Shown here piece after piece: positions 17,763 through 26,428 of a DNA stretch of 42,716 nucleotides. The notes below the pieces were generated by a model, which saw only the letters and a program-made list of their open reading frames with translations, did not search any database and was not told where the DNA came from. Both the position numbers and the translations under genes were made by a program. Positions within the stretch are counted from its first letter, which is position 1. The number at the start of each line of letters is the position of its first letter. Source of the stretch: CAZYPH01 sp964649095 (GTDB lineage: Bacteria; Bdellovibrionota; UBA1018; UBA923). The stretch lies in NCBI GenBank assembly GCA_964649095.1, contig CAZYPH010000007.1, forward strand, positions 1 through 42,716, given 5' to 3'.

Positions 17763-18713
17763 TCATGTTAGTCCTAAATACTTACCACCGTTTTGAGACA
17801 AAATGTGCACCTCGGGTTCTAAAGTTATCCCAAATTTTTCCAAGACGGCCTTTTGACAAAGGGCTATCAAAGCCTTCACATCATTACTGGTGGCGCCACC
17901 AAGGTTTACTATGAAATTCGTGTGTTGCTCGCTTATTTCGGCTTGCCCGATTCGTTGGCCACGCAGTCCGGCGGCATCAATCAACTGCCATGCTTGTTGT
18001 GTTGAATTCGATGGATTTTTAAAAACACTTCCACAACTTGGCTTATCAATTGGCTGAGATTGTTTACGTCGATGCAACAGCTCGGTTACTCGGCGTTGGA
18101 TAATTGTCGCATCCGCCTCGATTGCTTTAATAGCTAGGGTGCCGCGGAGAATAATTTCATCTGGTTTTAGAAAGTGCTGTCGGCGGTAACTAAATCGAAG
18201 TTCAGTATCATCGATAATGCGTGCATGCGACGTCACGAGATCAATCACCTCTAGCTGCTTCACACAGGTTGCGATCTCACCGCTCTTAGTTCCAGCATTC
18301 ATCGCAAACACACCCCCCAGACTACCTGGAATACCCACTAAGAATTCAAATCCGTCGTAACCATTTTGCATGCATAAACGCAGAAACTGAATGACTAAAA
18401 CGGACGCACCCACTTCAATAACCGGTCGCCCAAAGTAGTCTGGATGAAATTGTAGCGTTCGATCTAGCTGCTGGGTACTAATCACAACACCATCAAATCC
18501 AGCAGAATCCACCAGCAGATTGGAGCCCGCCCCCATAACGAAATACCGCAATCGATTTGATTTTATAAACCGCACGACGTCACACAATTCACCGACAGAC
18601 TTCGGAGTCGCAACAAATTGTGCTGGCCCACCAATTTTATAATACGTCATAGGCGCTAAGGCGACGTTAGCCTTCACACAACTCGGCATATTAGCGAGAT
18701 TTTTAGTGTTCAC
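17763..18713 (-). CDS. murB: UDP-N-acetylenolpyruvoylglucosamine reductase
   Basis: A FAD enzyme that reduces UDP-GlcNAc-enolpyruvate to UDP-MurNAc in the cytoplasm. The 316-residue protein has the FAD-binding segments YKIGGPAQF, VMGAGSNLLV and GIPGSLGGVFAMNAG. The proton-donor Ser is in PSCGSVFKNP, and the C-terminal ISEQHTNFIVNLGGAT and LEPEVHIL carry the other catalytic Glu. It lacks the extra loop of the E. coli type I enzyme, so it is a type II (short) MurB. A GTG start follows the murC stop directly (TAA GTG), implying coupled translation. Confidence 0.96.
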   Translation of the reverse strand: MNTKNLANMPSCVKANVALAPMTYYKIGGPAQFVATPKSVGELCDVVRFIKSNRLRYFVMGAGSNLLVDSAGFDGVVISTQQLDRTLQFHPDYFGRPVIEVGASVLVIQFLRLCMQNGYDGFEFLVGIPGSLGGVFAMNAGTKSGEIATCVKQLEVIDLVTSHARIIDDTELRFSYRRQHFLKPDEIILRGTLAIKAIEADATIIQRRVTELLHRRKQSQPIDKPSCGSVFKNPSNSTQQAWQLIDAAGLRGQRIGQAEISEQHTNFIVNLGGATSNDVKALIALCQKAVLEKFGITLEPEVHILSQNGGKYLGLT

Positions 18714-20084
18714 TTATATAGCCCTTACTAGATCAGAGAACTTTGTAATCGAGCCAGCCCCCATTGAAATAATGAGATCGCCATCGTTTAAGTCTTTAGC
18801 GACAACTGCGGCTGTTGCTTCTAAAGAACCTGAATATACAGAATTATTAATACATTTTGCTAGCAGCTCAGAGTTTACGCCTTCTATAGGTTTTTCCCCA
18901 GCCTCGTAGATGTCACACAAGTAAACACGATCAGCGCCTAAAAACGCGGTGGGAAATTGATTCCAACAAACTTGAGTTCGAGAATAACGGTGTGGCTGAA
19001 ACACAACAATAACCCGATTTTTTCCTAAGGCTCTTGCGGCTTGTAACGTCGCCATCACCTCTGTGGGATGGTGCGCGTAATCATCAATCCACTGTGCGCC
19101 TTTGAAAGAGCCTTTATTCTCAAACCGGCGGCGAACAGCAATAAACTGTGCAAGCCCCGCTTGAATGTCTGCAAGGCCTATGTCTACTTCGTTTGCAATA
19201 GCATAACAGGCTGTGGCATTGAGGGCGTTGTGCATACCCAAGACATTCAGTTTAAACTGGCCTATGATATGACCTTCGCGTTCCAAGGTATATTCAATAC
19301 CAGCGACACTTTGTCGATAATCTACGATACGCAGGTGAGGGTACATTGAGCCCTCAGGTTTAGCGCCAAACCCATAAGTAATGCAGGGTTTAGTAATCAA
19401 CGGCAATAGATTACGTACTTCACGATTATCAGCACACAAAATATTGCAGCCATAATAGGGTACTTTATTGGCAAAATCTAAAAATGCGCGTCGCAACGAC
19501 TCCATCTGGCCGTAAAACTCTAAGTGATCGTTATCAATATTAGTCACCACATTGAGAACAGAGGATAATTTTAGAAACGACCCATCACTCTCGTCCGCTT
19601 CGGCAACTAGAAACTCCCCATGGCCAAACTTAGCATTACTGCCTAGAAAATCGACCTTTCCACCTACGATGACTGTAGGGTCTAACCCCGCGATCGCAAG
19701 CACCTGCGCAATCATACTTGTGGTCGTTGTTTTTCCATGTGTACCAGCGACCGCAATACCAAATTTTAAACGCATCAATTAGGCGAGCAATTCAGCGCGG
19801 GCTACAGTCGGAATGCCAATTTGTTTGGCACAACGAACTTCAGTATTCACTCGTAGGTTAACGGCAGAAGAATACACAACCGCCTTAGCACCTTCGATAT
19901 TTTCACCACGATGCCCAATAAAAATAGTGGCGCCCAACTCACGCAAACGCCGTATTGTGTCCGTATCATTTAAATCAGAACCTGAAATCGGATACCCTTG
20001 GCGCAAGAGCACTTCAGCAATACTACTCATTCCGATGCCACCAATTCCAATAATGTGGATCTGTTGTTTCTGTTTTTTATACAT
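18714..20084 (-). pseudogene. murC: UDP-N-acetylmuramate--L-alanine ligase interrupted by an in-frame TAA
   Basis: MurC adds L-Ala to UDP-MurNAc. Two consecutive open frames in the same phase cover the full family length (about 456 codons). Codons 1-101 form the Rossmann UDP-binding domain (GIGGIGMSSIAEVLL, SGSDLNDTDT, VYSSAVN). The rest has the ATP P-loop GTHGKTTTT, DNDHLEFYG and DDYAHHPTEV. They are separated by one TAA at 19779-19781, at a position that is normally Glu in RAEMLAELMR. A TTG and an ATG follow at once (TAATTGATG). MurC is essential, so this is a base error, a recent mutation or a gene expressed as two polypeptides. The break lies close to the expected domain boundary. Confidence 0.9.
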
Positions 20085-20099
20085 ATTGTTTTTATTATA

Positions 20100-21164
20100 T
20101 TAAGTTGCGCCGCGCACGGTGCGGGCGATTATCTCGGCCGCACTAGGCGTATGAAACTGCTTCATATTTAAACGCATTGTAGCTAGTGTGGTAGGATTTT
20201 TTATTAGCTGCTCGATCTCGTCAGCCAAGAGGGCGCTTGTAGTAGTGCGTTGGCTCAAAACAATTGCAGCACCCTTAGACTCTACCACGCGCGCATTTTT
20301 CTCTTGATGGTTTTGCGCTGCAAACGGAAATGGAATAAAGATCGCAGCATTCTGGGTTGCAGCCAACTCACTTATTGTACCGGCACCAGCACGGCAAACT
20401 ACTAGGTCAGCGTCTGCATAACGCTTTTGCATATCATCGATGAACGAAAACACCATGGCTTCTATGCCGTTCGACTTATAATATTTTTCAACCCAATCAA
20501 AATCGTTGGGCCCTGTTTGATGGCATATTTCTAAACTGTAACCCTTAGCCGCTAATATCTGGCAGGCCTCAGTTAAAAGCTTGTTAATGCCTGTTGCTCC
20601 CTGTGATCCGCCGAATGCAAATATATTAAACTTACTATGTTTTGTTTTCTCAATCGGAACCATCGTTGTCCGTGATGGATTACCGGTGTAAATACACTTC
20701 GTTGAATCTACGCCCACTGGTATGACATCAAATGCTGTGAACACCTTGCGAGCAAGCTTGGTGGCAATTTGATTGGTAAAACCTAAAATAGAATTCTGCT
20801 CCAAAACGTAAATCGGGATGCGCAATAACGCCCCGGCCACAATGCAAGGTCCGGCAGCAAAACCACCCACACCAACAATAGCCTGCGCCTTAAATTTTTT
20901 TAGATAGTAGATAGCTGTAAAAATGGCGATAGGAATTTGGAGCAATGTTTTTAAGCGACTGACAAAACGTTGTCCGACCAATCGACCTAAACATAACGTT
21001 TTTAGAATATATCCAGCCTTGGGCACCAACCTTGTTTCTAGCCCCTCGGACGATCCGATAAAAATCAATTTTGTATCGGGATAGAGCCTTTGCAGTGCTT
21101 CAGCTATCGCTACCCCTGCAAAAATATGCCCCCCCGTGCCGCCGCCAGTTATTACTACGTTCAT
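20100..21164 (-). CDS. murG: UDP-GlcNAc--lipid I N-acetylglucosamine transferase
   Basis: A peripheral inner-membrane GT-B enzyme that makes lipid II from lipid I and UDP-GlcNAc. The 354-residue protein has the N-terminal glycine-rich loop GGGTGGHIFAG, the membrane-facing VGVGGFAAGP loop, the second G-loop GGSQGATGIN, and the donor-site segment CRAGAGTISELAA with PFPFAAQNHQEKNA. Length is normal. Its start overlaps the stop of ftsW by 4 bases, so the two are coupled. murC starts 15 bases after its stop. Confidence 0.97.
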   Translation of the reverse strand: MNVVITGGGTGGHIFAGVAIAEALQRLYPDTKLIFIGSSEGLETRLVPKAGYILKTLCLGRLVGQRFVSRLKTLLQIPIAIFTAIYYLKKFKAQAIVGVGGFAAGPCIVAGALLRIPIYVLEQNSILGFTNQIATKLARKVFTAFDVIPVGVDSTKCIYTGNPSRTTMVPIEKTKHSKFNIFAFGGSQGATGINKLLTEACQILAAKGYSLEICHQTGPNDFDWVEKYYKSNGIEAMVFSFIDDMQKRYADADLVVCRAGAGTISELAATQNAAIFIPFPFAAQNHQEKNARVVESKGAAIVLSQRTTTSALLADEIEQLIKNPTTLATMRLNMKQFHTPSAAEIIARTVRGAT

Positions 21165-22261
21165 GGCCGTGCTCTCTCTGCTAAGTTAGTCAACAAACCA
21201 AGTACAGCTAGAGTAACCACTAAACTTGTTCCACCATAAGACAACAGCGGCAAACTCAACCCTTTTGTCGGAACCAATGCTAACACAACCGACATATTCA
21301 TGAAGGCCTTTAAACCTAAGCAAGCTGAGAAACCAACAGCTAACAATCGATGCAGCAGATCTCGCTGAGCGCGTGCTATACGTAGCCCCTGAAGAATCAA
21401 GACACCATAGAGTACAATAAATGTAATCACACCAACGACCCCAACCTCCTCACCAACCACTGCAAAAATAAAGTCATTATGAGCCTCTGGTAGATAAAAT
21501 AATTTCTCTTTAGAATTTCCAAGGCCCACTCCAAACCATTTTCCGTTATAAAACGCGGTAAGACTTTGAATAATTTGAAACCCTTTGTGACTAGGATCAC
21601 TCCATGGATCTAAGTATCCCAATACTCGGGCTCGGCGGTACGGCGAACTGGCAATGACCAACGCAAATAGGCCCAACATGCCGACCAAGAACTGCGTCAA
21701 ATGCTTTGCAGACACGCCCGACACAAAAATCATAATTACAACGCTCAGCACCATTAAGACGCAAGACCCAAAATCAGGCTGCAAAATAAGCAATACAAGC
21801 GCGGGCAACAAATACAGAAACGGTCCTAAGAGTTGCGACACAAACGGACTTGTCACCGCACTGCGATCAGCGCGGCGTGCAATTTCAGTAGCAGCAAATG
21901 CAATTGCAAAAAATTTTAAGATCTCACCCGGTTGAAAACGAAGCCCTAAAATACTAATCCAGCGGCTAGCACCACCAGCTCGACTCGCGACTCCTGGAAC
22001 AAATGTCAAACCAACCAACAACAATGAAGCCGCAAACCCAAATTTTATCACCTTAACCCAATGCCTAGGCGCAAGCCGACTGGTAAAAACAAAAACAAAG
22101 GCCCCCACAAGCGCCGCAAAAACCTGACGTTTTACAAAAAACAATCCATCGCCATACTTCTCAAACGAATATATATAGCTTGATGAATATATAATCACAA
22201 ATCCTGCTGTAAGCAGAATCAAGGCAAGGGCCATTAAATTCGAAGATGAGGGCGATGCCAT
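21161..22261 (-). CDS. ftsW: Septal peptidoglycan glycosyltransferase FtsW (SEDS family)
   Basis: A SEDS-family inner-membrane polymerase that extends septal glycan strands from lipid II together with FtsI. I start it at the ATG at 22261 (366 residues), because the longer open frame runs back through the terminator-like hairpin and into murD. SEDS motifs are clear: RWISILGLRFQPGE, the LQPDFGS segment, GLGNSKEKLFYLPEAHNDFIFAVVGEE (split across adjacent loops) and LSYGGTS near the C-terminus. Ten helices are expected and found. No strong ribosome-binding site precedes this ATG, so the exact start is uncertain. Upstream lies a terminator-like hairpin. Confidence 0.94.
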   Translation of the reverse strand: MASPSSSNLMALALILLTAGFVIIYSSSYIYSFEKYGDGLFFVKRQVFAALVGAFVFVFTSRLAPRHWVKVIKFGFAASLLLVGLTFVPGVASRAGGASRWISILGLRFQPGEILKFFAIAFAATEIARRADRSAVTSPFVSQLLGPFLYLLPALVLLILQPDFGSCVLMVLSVVIMIFVSGVSAKHLTQFLVGMLGLFALVIASSPYRRARVLGYLDPWSDPSHKGFQIIQSLTAFYNGKWFGVGLGNSKEKLFYLPEAHNDFIFAVVGEEVGVVGVITFIVLYGVLILQGLRIARAQRDLLHRLLAVGFSACLGLKAFMNMSVVLALVPTKGLSLPLLSYGGTSLVVTLAVLGLLTNLAERARP

Positions 22262-22290
22262 ACTGCTACCAGCAACATACTGCTCTGCAT

Positions 22291-22331
22291 CAGAAATAGA
22301 AAAGCCCGACGTTTTAAAAACGCCGGGCTTT
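22291..22331 (-). terminator. Terminator-like hairpin between murD and ftsW
   Basis: AAAGCCCG (22301-22308) and CGGGCTTT (22324-22331) are perfectly complementary, and most of the bases between them also pair (CGTTT with AAACG). On the transcribed minus strand the stem ends in a T-rich run (TTTTCTATTT). It begins about 30 bases after the murD stop and ends about 30 bases before the ftsW start, the classical position of an intrinsic terminator. It is nearly symmetrical, but on the plus strand it would lie inside antisense transcription only. Confidence 0.65.
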
Positions 22332-22361
22332 CTAAATAATAATTGTTTAGGAATTTTTATT

Positions 22362-23759
22362 TTATAACTGCGAAACCAATTTTTTAAAGTAATCGCCACG
22401 TTCTTCATAACTCTTAAACATATCGTAGCTTGCGCAAGACGGTGAGAGCAAGACCACATCGCCAGTGCGTGACTTTTGGTAGGATAAGAGTACCGCTTCT
22501 TCAAACGTTCCTACTAAAAACGTCTCTGTAAAGTCGCCGATGACACGATTGATCTTTTCTTTAGCCTCACCAACCAAAATGAGGTTCTTCACGCGTTTCT
22601 TTACTAATTCTACGAGGGGGCCAAAATCTTGATCTTTATCACGGCCGCCTGCAATTAAAATAATCGACGACTGAAACGACGATAAAGAACGCAAAACACT
22701 CGCAACATTTGTAGCCTTAGAGTCATTATAAAACGACACACCATCTTTTTTACGAACAAATTCTAAACGATGAGGAACGCCCTTAAACGTACTCACAACC
22801 GCCTGAATAGCACTTGCAGAACAACCCAGCGCCTGAGCGGCTAAGGCCGCTGCCATAAGATTTTCTTTGTTATGATCACCTGGCAACTTACAGGTCAACA
22901 TCTCGAACGTGTGTTGGCTATTCGGCAACTTAAAGTGCATACGTGGACGGACGTAATACGCTCCCTTAAATTTTTCCGCAAAAGAGGCATGGATATTCAT
23001 TGGATTACGACGAGTAAAAAACAGAGCAGTACCTACAAAATCATCTGCCAAACGCGCCGCAGCATCATTGTCAAAATTGGTAACTAAGACCGTATCTTTA
23101 TCGGCCTTTTGCAATAGGCGGCGTTTAGCGGCGTAATAACTTTCAACACCATTCGGATAACGATCTAAATGATCTGGCTCTAGGTTTGTAAACACCGCAA
23201 CATTCGGCTTGAATTCAAATGTGTGCTCTAACTGAAAACTAGAAACTTCCAGAACAATAAAGTCAGGGGCCTGCCCTTCAAGCACCATGTTCAGCACGGG
23301 ATTACCAATATTACCGCCTACAAAAACATTCTTGCCATCGGCCTTAAGCATCTCTCCAATTAATGTTGTTGTCGTTGTTTTACCATTCGTACCAGTAACG
23401 GCAATTATCGGTGCTTTCAAGAACGGCGCAGCTAAATCAAAATCATTTATAACTGGAATGCCTGCTTGTTTAGCTTCATGCACACCCTCTAAAGTCGACG
23501 GCACTCCCGGAGACAGCACTACGATATCAGACTGCGTCAGAAGCTTAGGGTTGTGACGCCCCAAGTCGTATTCGACCTCGAGGTCCGTTAATTGTTTTAC
23601 AAACTCAGCCAGCTCCATGCGTGACTTTACGTCCGAGACCGTAACATGCGCACCGCGACTCAAAAGATACTTTACTACCGAGACCCCCGTACGACCAAGC
23701 CCTACCACAACAACTTTTTTCTGGGCCAACTCAGATGGATTAAAACGAAATAATGGCAT
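22362..23759 (-). CDS. murD: UDP-N-acetylmuramoylalanine--D-glutamate ligase
   Basis: A cytoplasmic Mur ligase that adds D-Glu to UDP-MurNAc-L-Ala. The 465 residues carry the N-terminal Rossmann domain (VVVGLGRTGVSVVKYLL), the ATP P-loop GTNGKTTTT at about residue 120, the ligase motif EPDHLDRY, NDSKATN and the C-terminal SPSCASYDMFKSYEERG that distinguishes MurD from the other Mur ligases. Length is in the usual range. It follows mraY by 26 bases and is the last gene before the terminator-like hairpin. Confidence 0.97.
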   Translation of the reverse strand: MPLFRFNPSELAQKKVVVVGLGRTGVSVVKYLLSRGAHVTVSDVKSRMELAEFVKQLTDLEVEYDLGRHNPKLLTQSDIVVLSPGVPSTLEGVHEAKQAGIPVINDFDLAAPFLKAPIIAVTGTNGKTTTTTLIGEMLKADGKNVFVGGNIGNPVLNMVLEGQAPDFIVLEVSSFQLEHTFEFKPNVAVFTNLEPDHLDRYPNGVESYYAAKRRLLQKADKDTVLVTNFDNDAAARLADDFVGTALFFTRRNPMNIHASFAEKFKGAYYVRPRMHFKLPNSQHTFEMLTCKLPGDHNKENLMAAALAAQALGCSASAIQAVVSTFKGVPHRLEFVRKKDGVSFYNDSKATNVASVLRSLSSFQSSIILIAGGRDKDQDFGPLVELVKKRVKNLILVGEAKEKINRVIGDFTETFLVGTFEEAVLLSYQKSRTGDVVLLSPSCASYDMFKSYEERGDYFKKLVSQL

Positions 23760-23785
23760 TACAAAAACCCCTTGAAACGTAATTC

Positions 23786-24877
23786 TTATCTCAACTTAAG
23801 CGTTGAGAGCGCAATAATGGCAAATAGCACAGATATGATCCAAAAACGTACAATTACTTTCGGCTCCGGCCATCCTTTAAGTTCAAAATGATGGTGCAAC
23901 GGAGCCATTTTAAATATCCGCTTTCCAGTCGACTTAAATGAAGCCACCTGTGCAATTACCGACACCGCTTCTATTACAAATAAACCGCCAACCAACACAA
24001 GCAAGATTTCATGTTTTGTCACAACGGCCGCTAAGCCAATAACAGAGCCTAGAGACAGCGATCCTACGTCTCCCATAAAAACCTGAGCTGGGTACGAATT
24101 GTACCATAAAAAGCCTAACCCAGCGCCCGCGATGGTAACCAGAAAAACCGTTAACTCACCCACTCCGGGCACATAGGGAATCTGCAAATATTCCGCTATT
24201 TTAAAGTGACCAGCTAGATAGGCAAAAAGAGCAAAGGTCAGAGTACTTATGATGATGGGCCCAATAGCTAATCCATCTAACCCATCGGTGAGGTTAACGG
24301 CATTAGAGGCGCCGACAATAACCAATAAGGCAAACGGTACGTACATCCATGACAAATCAAAAGCGACACTTTTAAAAAATGGGATACGCAAAACCGTCGC
24401 CTCAGCATGTGGTTCAAAATACTGTATCGCAAGAATGACACAAAGCGAGATAACACTTTGCCAAAATAATTTTTGTTTACCTGACACACCCTTTGAATTT
24501 TTTAACACCACTTTTCTATAGTCATCAAACCAACCCAACGCGCCCGTCGTGAACAAGACGAACAGAGCGTACCAGATATAACGATTGCTCAAATCGCCCC
24601 ACAATAGGGTGCTTATTCCCACCGTAAGTAAAATTAATCCGCCGCCCATCGTAGGCGTGCCTTTTTTTGATAGGTGCGACTGAGGGCCATCGTCGCGAAT
24701 GCTCTGCCCGATCTGCATACGTTTTAGCCAATTGATGAATGCTCCGCCGAGCAACAAACTCAACAGTACCGAGGTTATCGCCCCACCAAAGGCCCTAAAT
24801 GTAATATATTTAAATACGTTAAAAACCGAAAATAGGGACGCATATTTTGTGAGAGGAAATAGAAGCGCTAGTAGCAT
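23786..24877 (-). CDS. mraY: Phospho-N-acetylmuramoyl-pentapeptide transferase
   Basis: An inner-membrane enzyme that joins UDP-MurNAc-pentapeptide to undecaprenyl phosphate to form lipid I. The 363-residue, ten-helix protein has the family blocks SKKGTPTMGG (near residue 70), the catalytic acidic pair LGWFDDYRK, NAVNLTDGLDGLA, YPAQVFMGDVGSLSLG and the APLHHHFE loop. The predicted first helices begin right after a short N-terminus. murE ends 49 bases upstream; murF, which usually sits between them, is absent. Confidence 0.97.
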   Translation of the reverse strand: MLLALLFPLTKYASLFSVFNVFKYITFRAFGGAITSVLLSLLLGGAFINWLKRMQIGQSIRDDGPQSHLSKKGTPTMGGGLILLTVGISTLLWGDLSNRYIWYALFVLFTTGALGWFDDYRKVVLKNSKGVSGKQKLFWQSVISLCVILAIQYFEPHAEATVLRIPFFKSVAFDLSWMYVPFALLVIVGASNAVNLTDGLDGLAIGPIIISTLTFALFAYLAGHFKIAEYLQIPYVPGVGELTVFLVTIAGAGLGFLWYNSYPAQVFMGDVGSLSLGSVIGLAAVVTKHEILLVLVGGLFVIEAVSVIAQVASFKSTGKRIFKMAPLHHHFELKGWPEPKVIVRFWIISVLFAIIALSTLKLR

Positions 24878-24926
24878 ATGCCACTAGGCTAACAAATTTT
24901 TAAAAAAGAATGAGCAAAAAGGTTTA

Positions 24927-26413
24927 TTAACGGAAATAATCTGCCACCTGCTTACGATCATCAAATGGCAAATATTTACTGCCTATGATTTGAAAACACT
25001 CGTGGCCTTTTCCCGCAATTAGAACAATGTCATCGTCGTGCATCACTTCAATGGCTTCAATAATGGCGTCATGTCGATCGACAACACGTAGGAACGCATT
25101 ACGATTTGTGAAGCCACTCTCAATCTGANNNNNNNNNNCTGATCTAAAATCACATCAGGATTTTCAGTGCGCGGATTATCAGACGTAATTATAGTGCGGT
25201 CACTATATCGCTCAGCAACCTGAGCCATTAGTGGACGTTTTTTCTGATCCCGATCGCCGCCACAACCAAACACCGTTACAAGTTTGCGGTGAGGCATCTT
25301 TTTTAATGTTTGAAGAATATTCTCAAGAGCATCAGGCGTATGGGCGTAATCCACAAACACACGTTTTGTACCGCTCTCTGGAACACGCTCTAAACGGCCA
25401 GGGACAGAAAACTGAGCCAACAGCGATGGATTCTTCTGCAAGGCTCTTAAATCATATCCACTAGCCCACAGTGCCCCAATCGCAGCGCCGATATTTTTAA
25501 TATTGAACGCGCCATATAAACTCGTACGCAACTCTAGGCGGCATTCGTTAGCATGATTACGTAAGTGAATCTCGCCCGTAATACCCTCGGACGTTTCTTG
25601 TAAACCGGACAAATTTATTTCATCGCTATCTAAAAAACCGTAGCGATAAACATTAGTGCCCTGATGCTTTAGATATTCAAAAAGCTGAATTCCATACGGA
25701 TCAAAGCTAGGCACCACCTGACACTTGCTAATATAAAGCGCCGGCTCAAAGAGACGTTTTTTCGCAGCAAAATAGGCGTCGAGGGTATGGTGATAGTCTA
25801 AGTGATCCTGAGTTAAATTTGTAAAAACTACGGATTCAAACGCACAGCCCAACAGTCGGTGCTGGTCTAACGCATGTGATGTCACCTCAAGACTGACACT
25901 GACAGCACCTTCATTTGCAAACTCCCTTAACATGCTGTGTAAACTCATGGGGCCTGGTGTCGTATTCTGACTTTTTAATCTATGCGAACCTACTCGATTC
26001 TCGATAGTGCCAATCAGTCCGCTCGGTCGGCCCTCGACGATCGATAAAATTTTCTCTAACAGGTGTGTCACCGTCGTCTTGCCATTAGTACCGGTCACAC
26101 CAAATAGCTTTAATGCCTTAGTGGGGTATTGGTAATGTGCCGCTGCAAGCTTTGCTAATGCGGTACGGGTGCATGGCACCAAACATAATTTTTCAGGGGG
26201 AATGGCCTTAAATAACTGTTCACGGTCAGGGTGGTCTGCGGAAGCCACGACGTAGCGACACCCTTTGTTTAAAGCTAACGGGATGTGCACGTGGCTATCA
26301 AACGTTTTCCCCCGAATTGCGACAAAGACGTTGTTGGAATTATCAGAACCAACGCTGCCAATATCAGACGAGATTTTTAAGTTGGGAGCATTAGCCAGAA
26401 TTGTATCAAACAT
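24927..26413 (-). CDS. murE: UDP-MurNAc-L-Ala-D-Glu--2,6-diaminopimelate ligase, interrupted by an assembly gap
   Basis: A cytoplasmic Mur ligase that adds the third peptide residue. The part before the gap has the ATP P-loop GTNGKTTVTHLLE, the SLEVTSHALDQHR block, FTNLTQDHLDYH and the DNPRTENP motif; DNPR marks meso-diaminopimelate specificity in this family. After ten Ns (25129-25138) the frame shifts, and I read the expected C-terminus in another frame: DRHDAIIEAI, LIAGKGHE and a stop at 24927-24929. Merging the 4-base overlap at the gap edges restores one frame of 490 residues. The protein is therefore probably intact in the organism. Confidence 0.94.
25129..25138. other. Assembly gap of ten Ns inside murE
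   Basis: A run of ten ambiguous bases joins two contigs. The left side ends in CTGA and the right side begins with CTGA (plus strand). Collapsing the Ns and one copy of this 4-mer removes 14 bases and gives a continuous, in-frame murE, so the gap probably hides no missing sequence. Confidence 0.95.
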
Positions 26414-26428
26414 ATAATATTTTCGATA

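Noticed and set aside
19779..19781. Stop-codon reassignment (TAA read as an amino acid) to explain murC
   Set aside because: TAA is used as the normal stop of neighbouring genes such as murE, murD and pepA, so a general reassignment does not fit.
22262..22504. Longer FtsW reading frame beginning inside murD
   Set aside because: The extra 81 residues read through the hairpin and in another frame of murD, and do not resemble an FtsW N-terminus.
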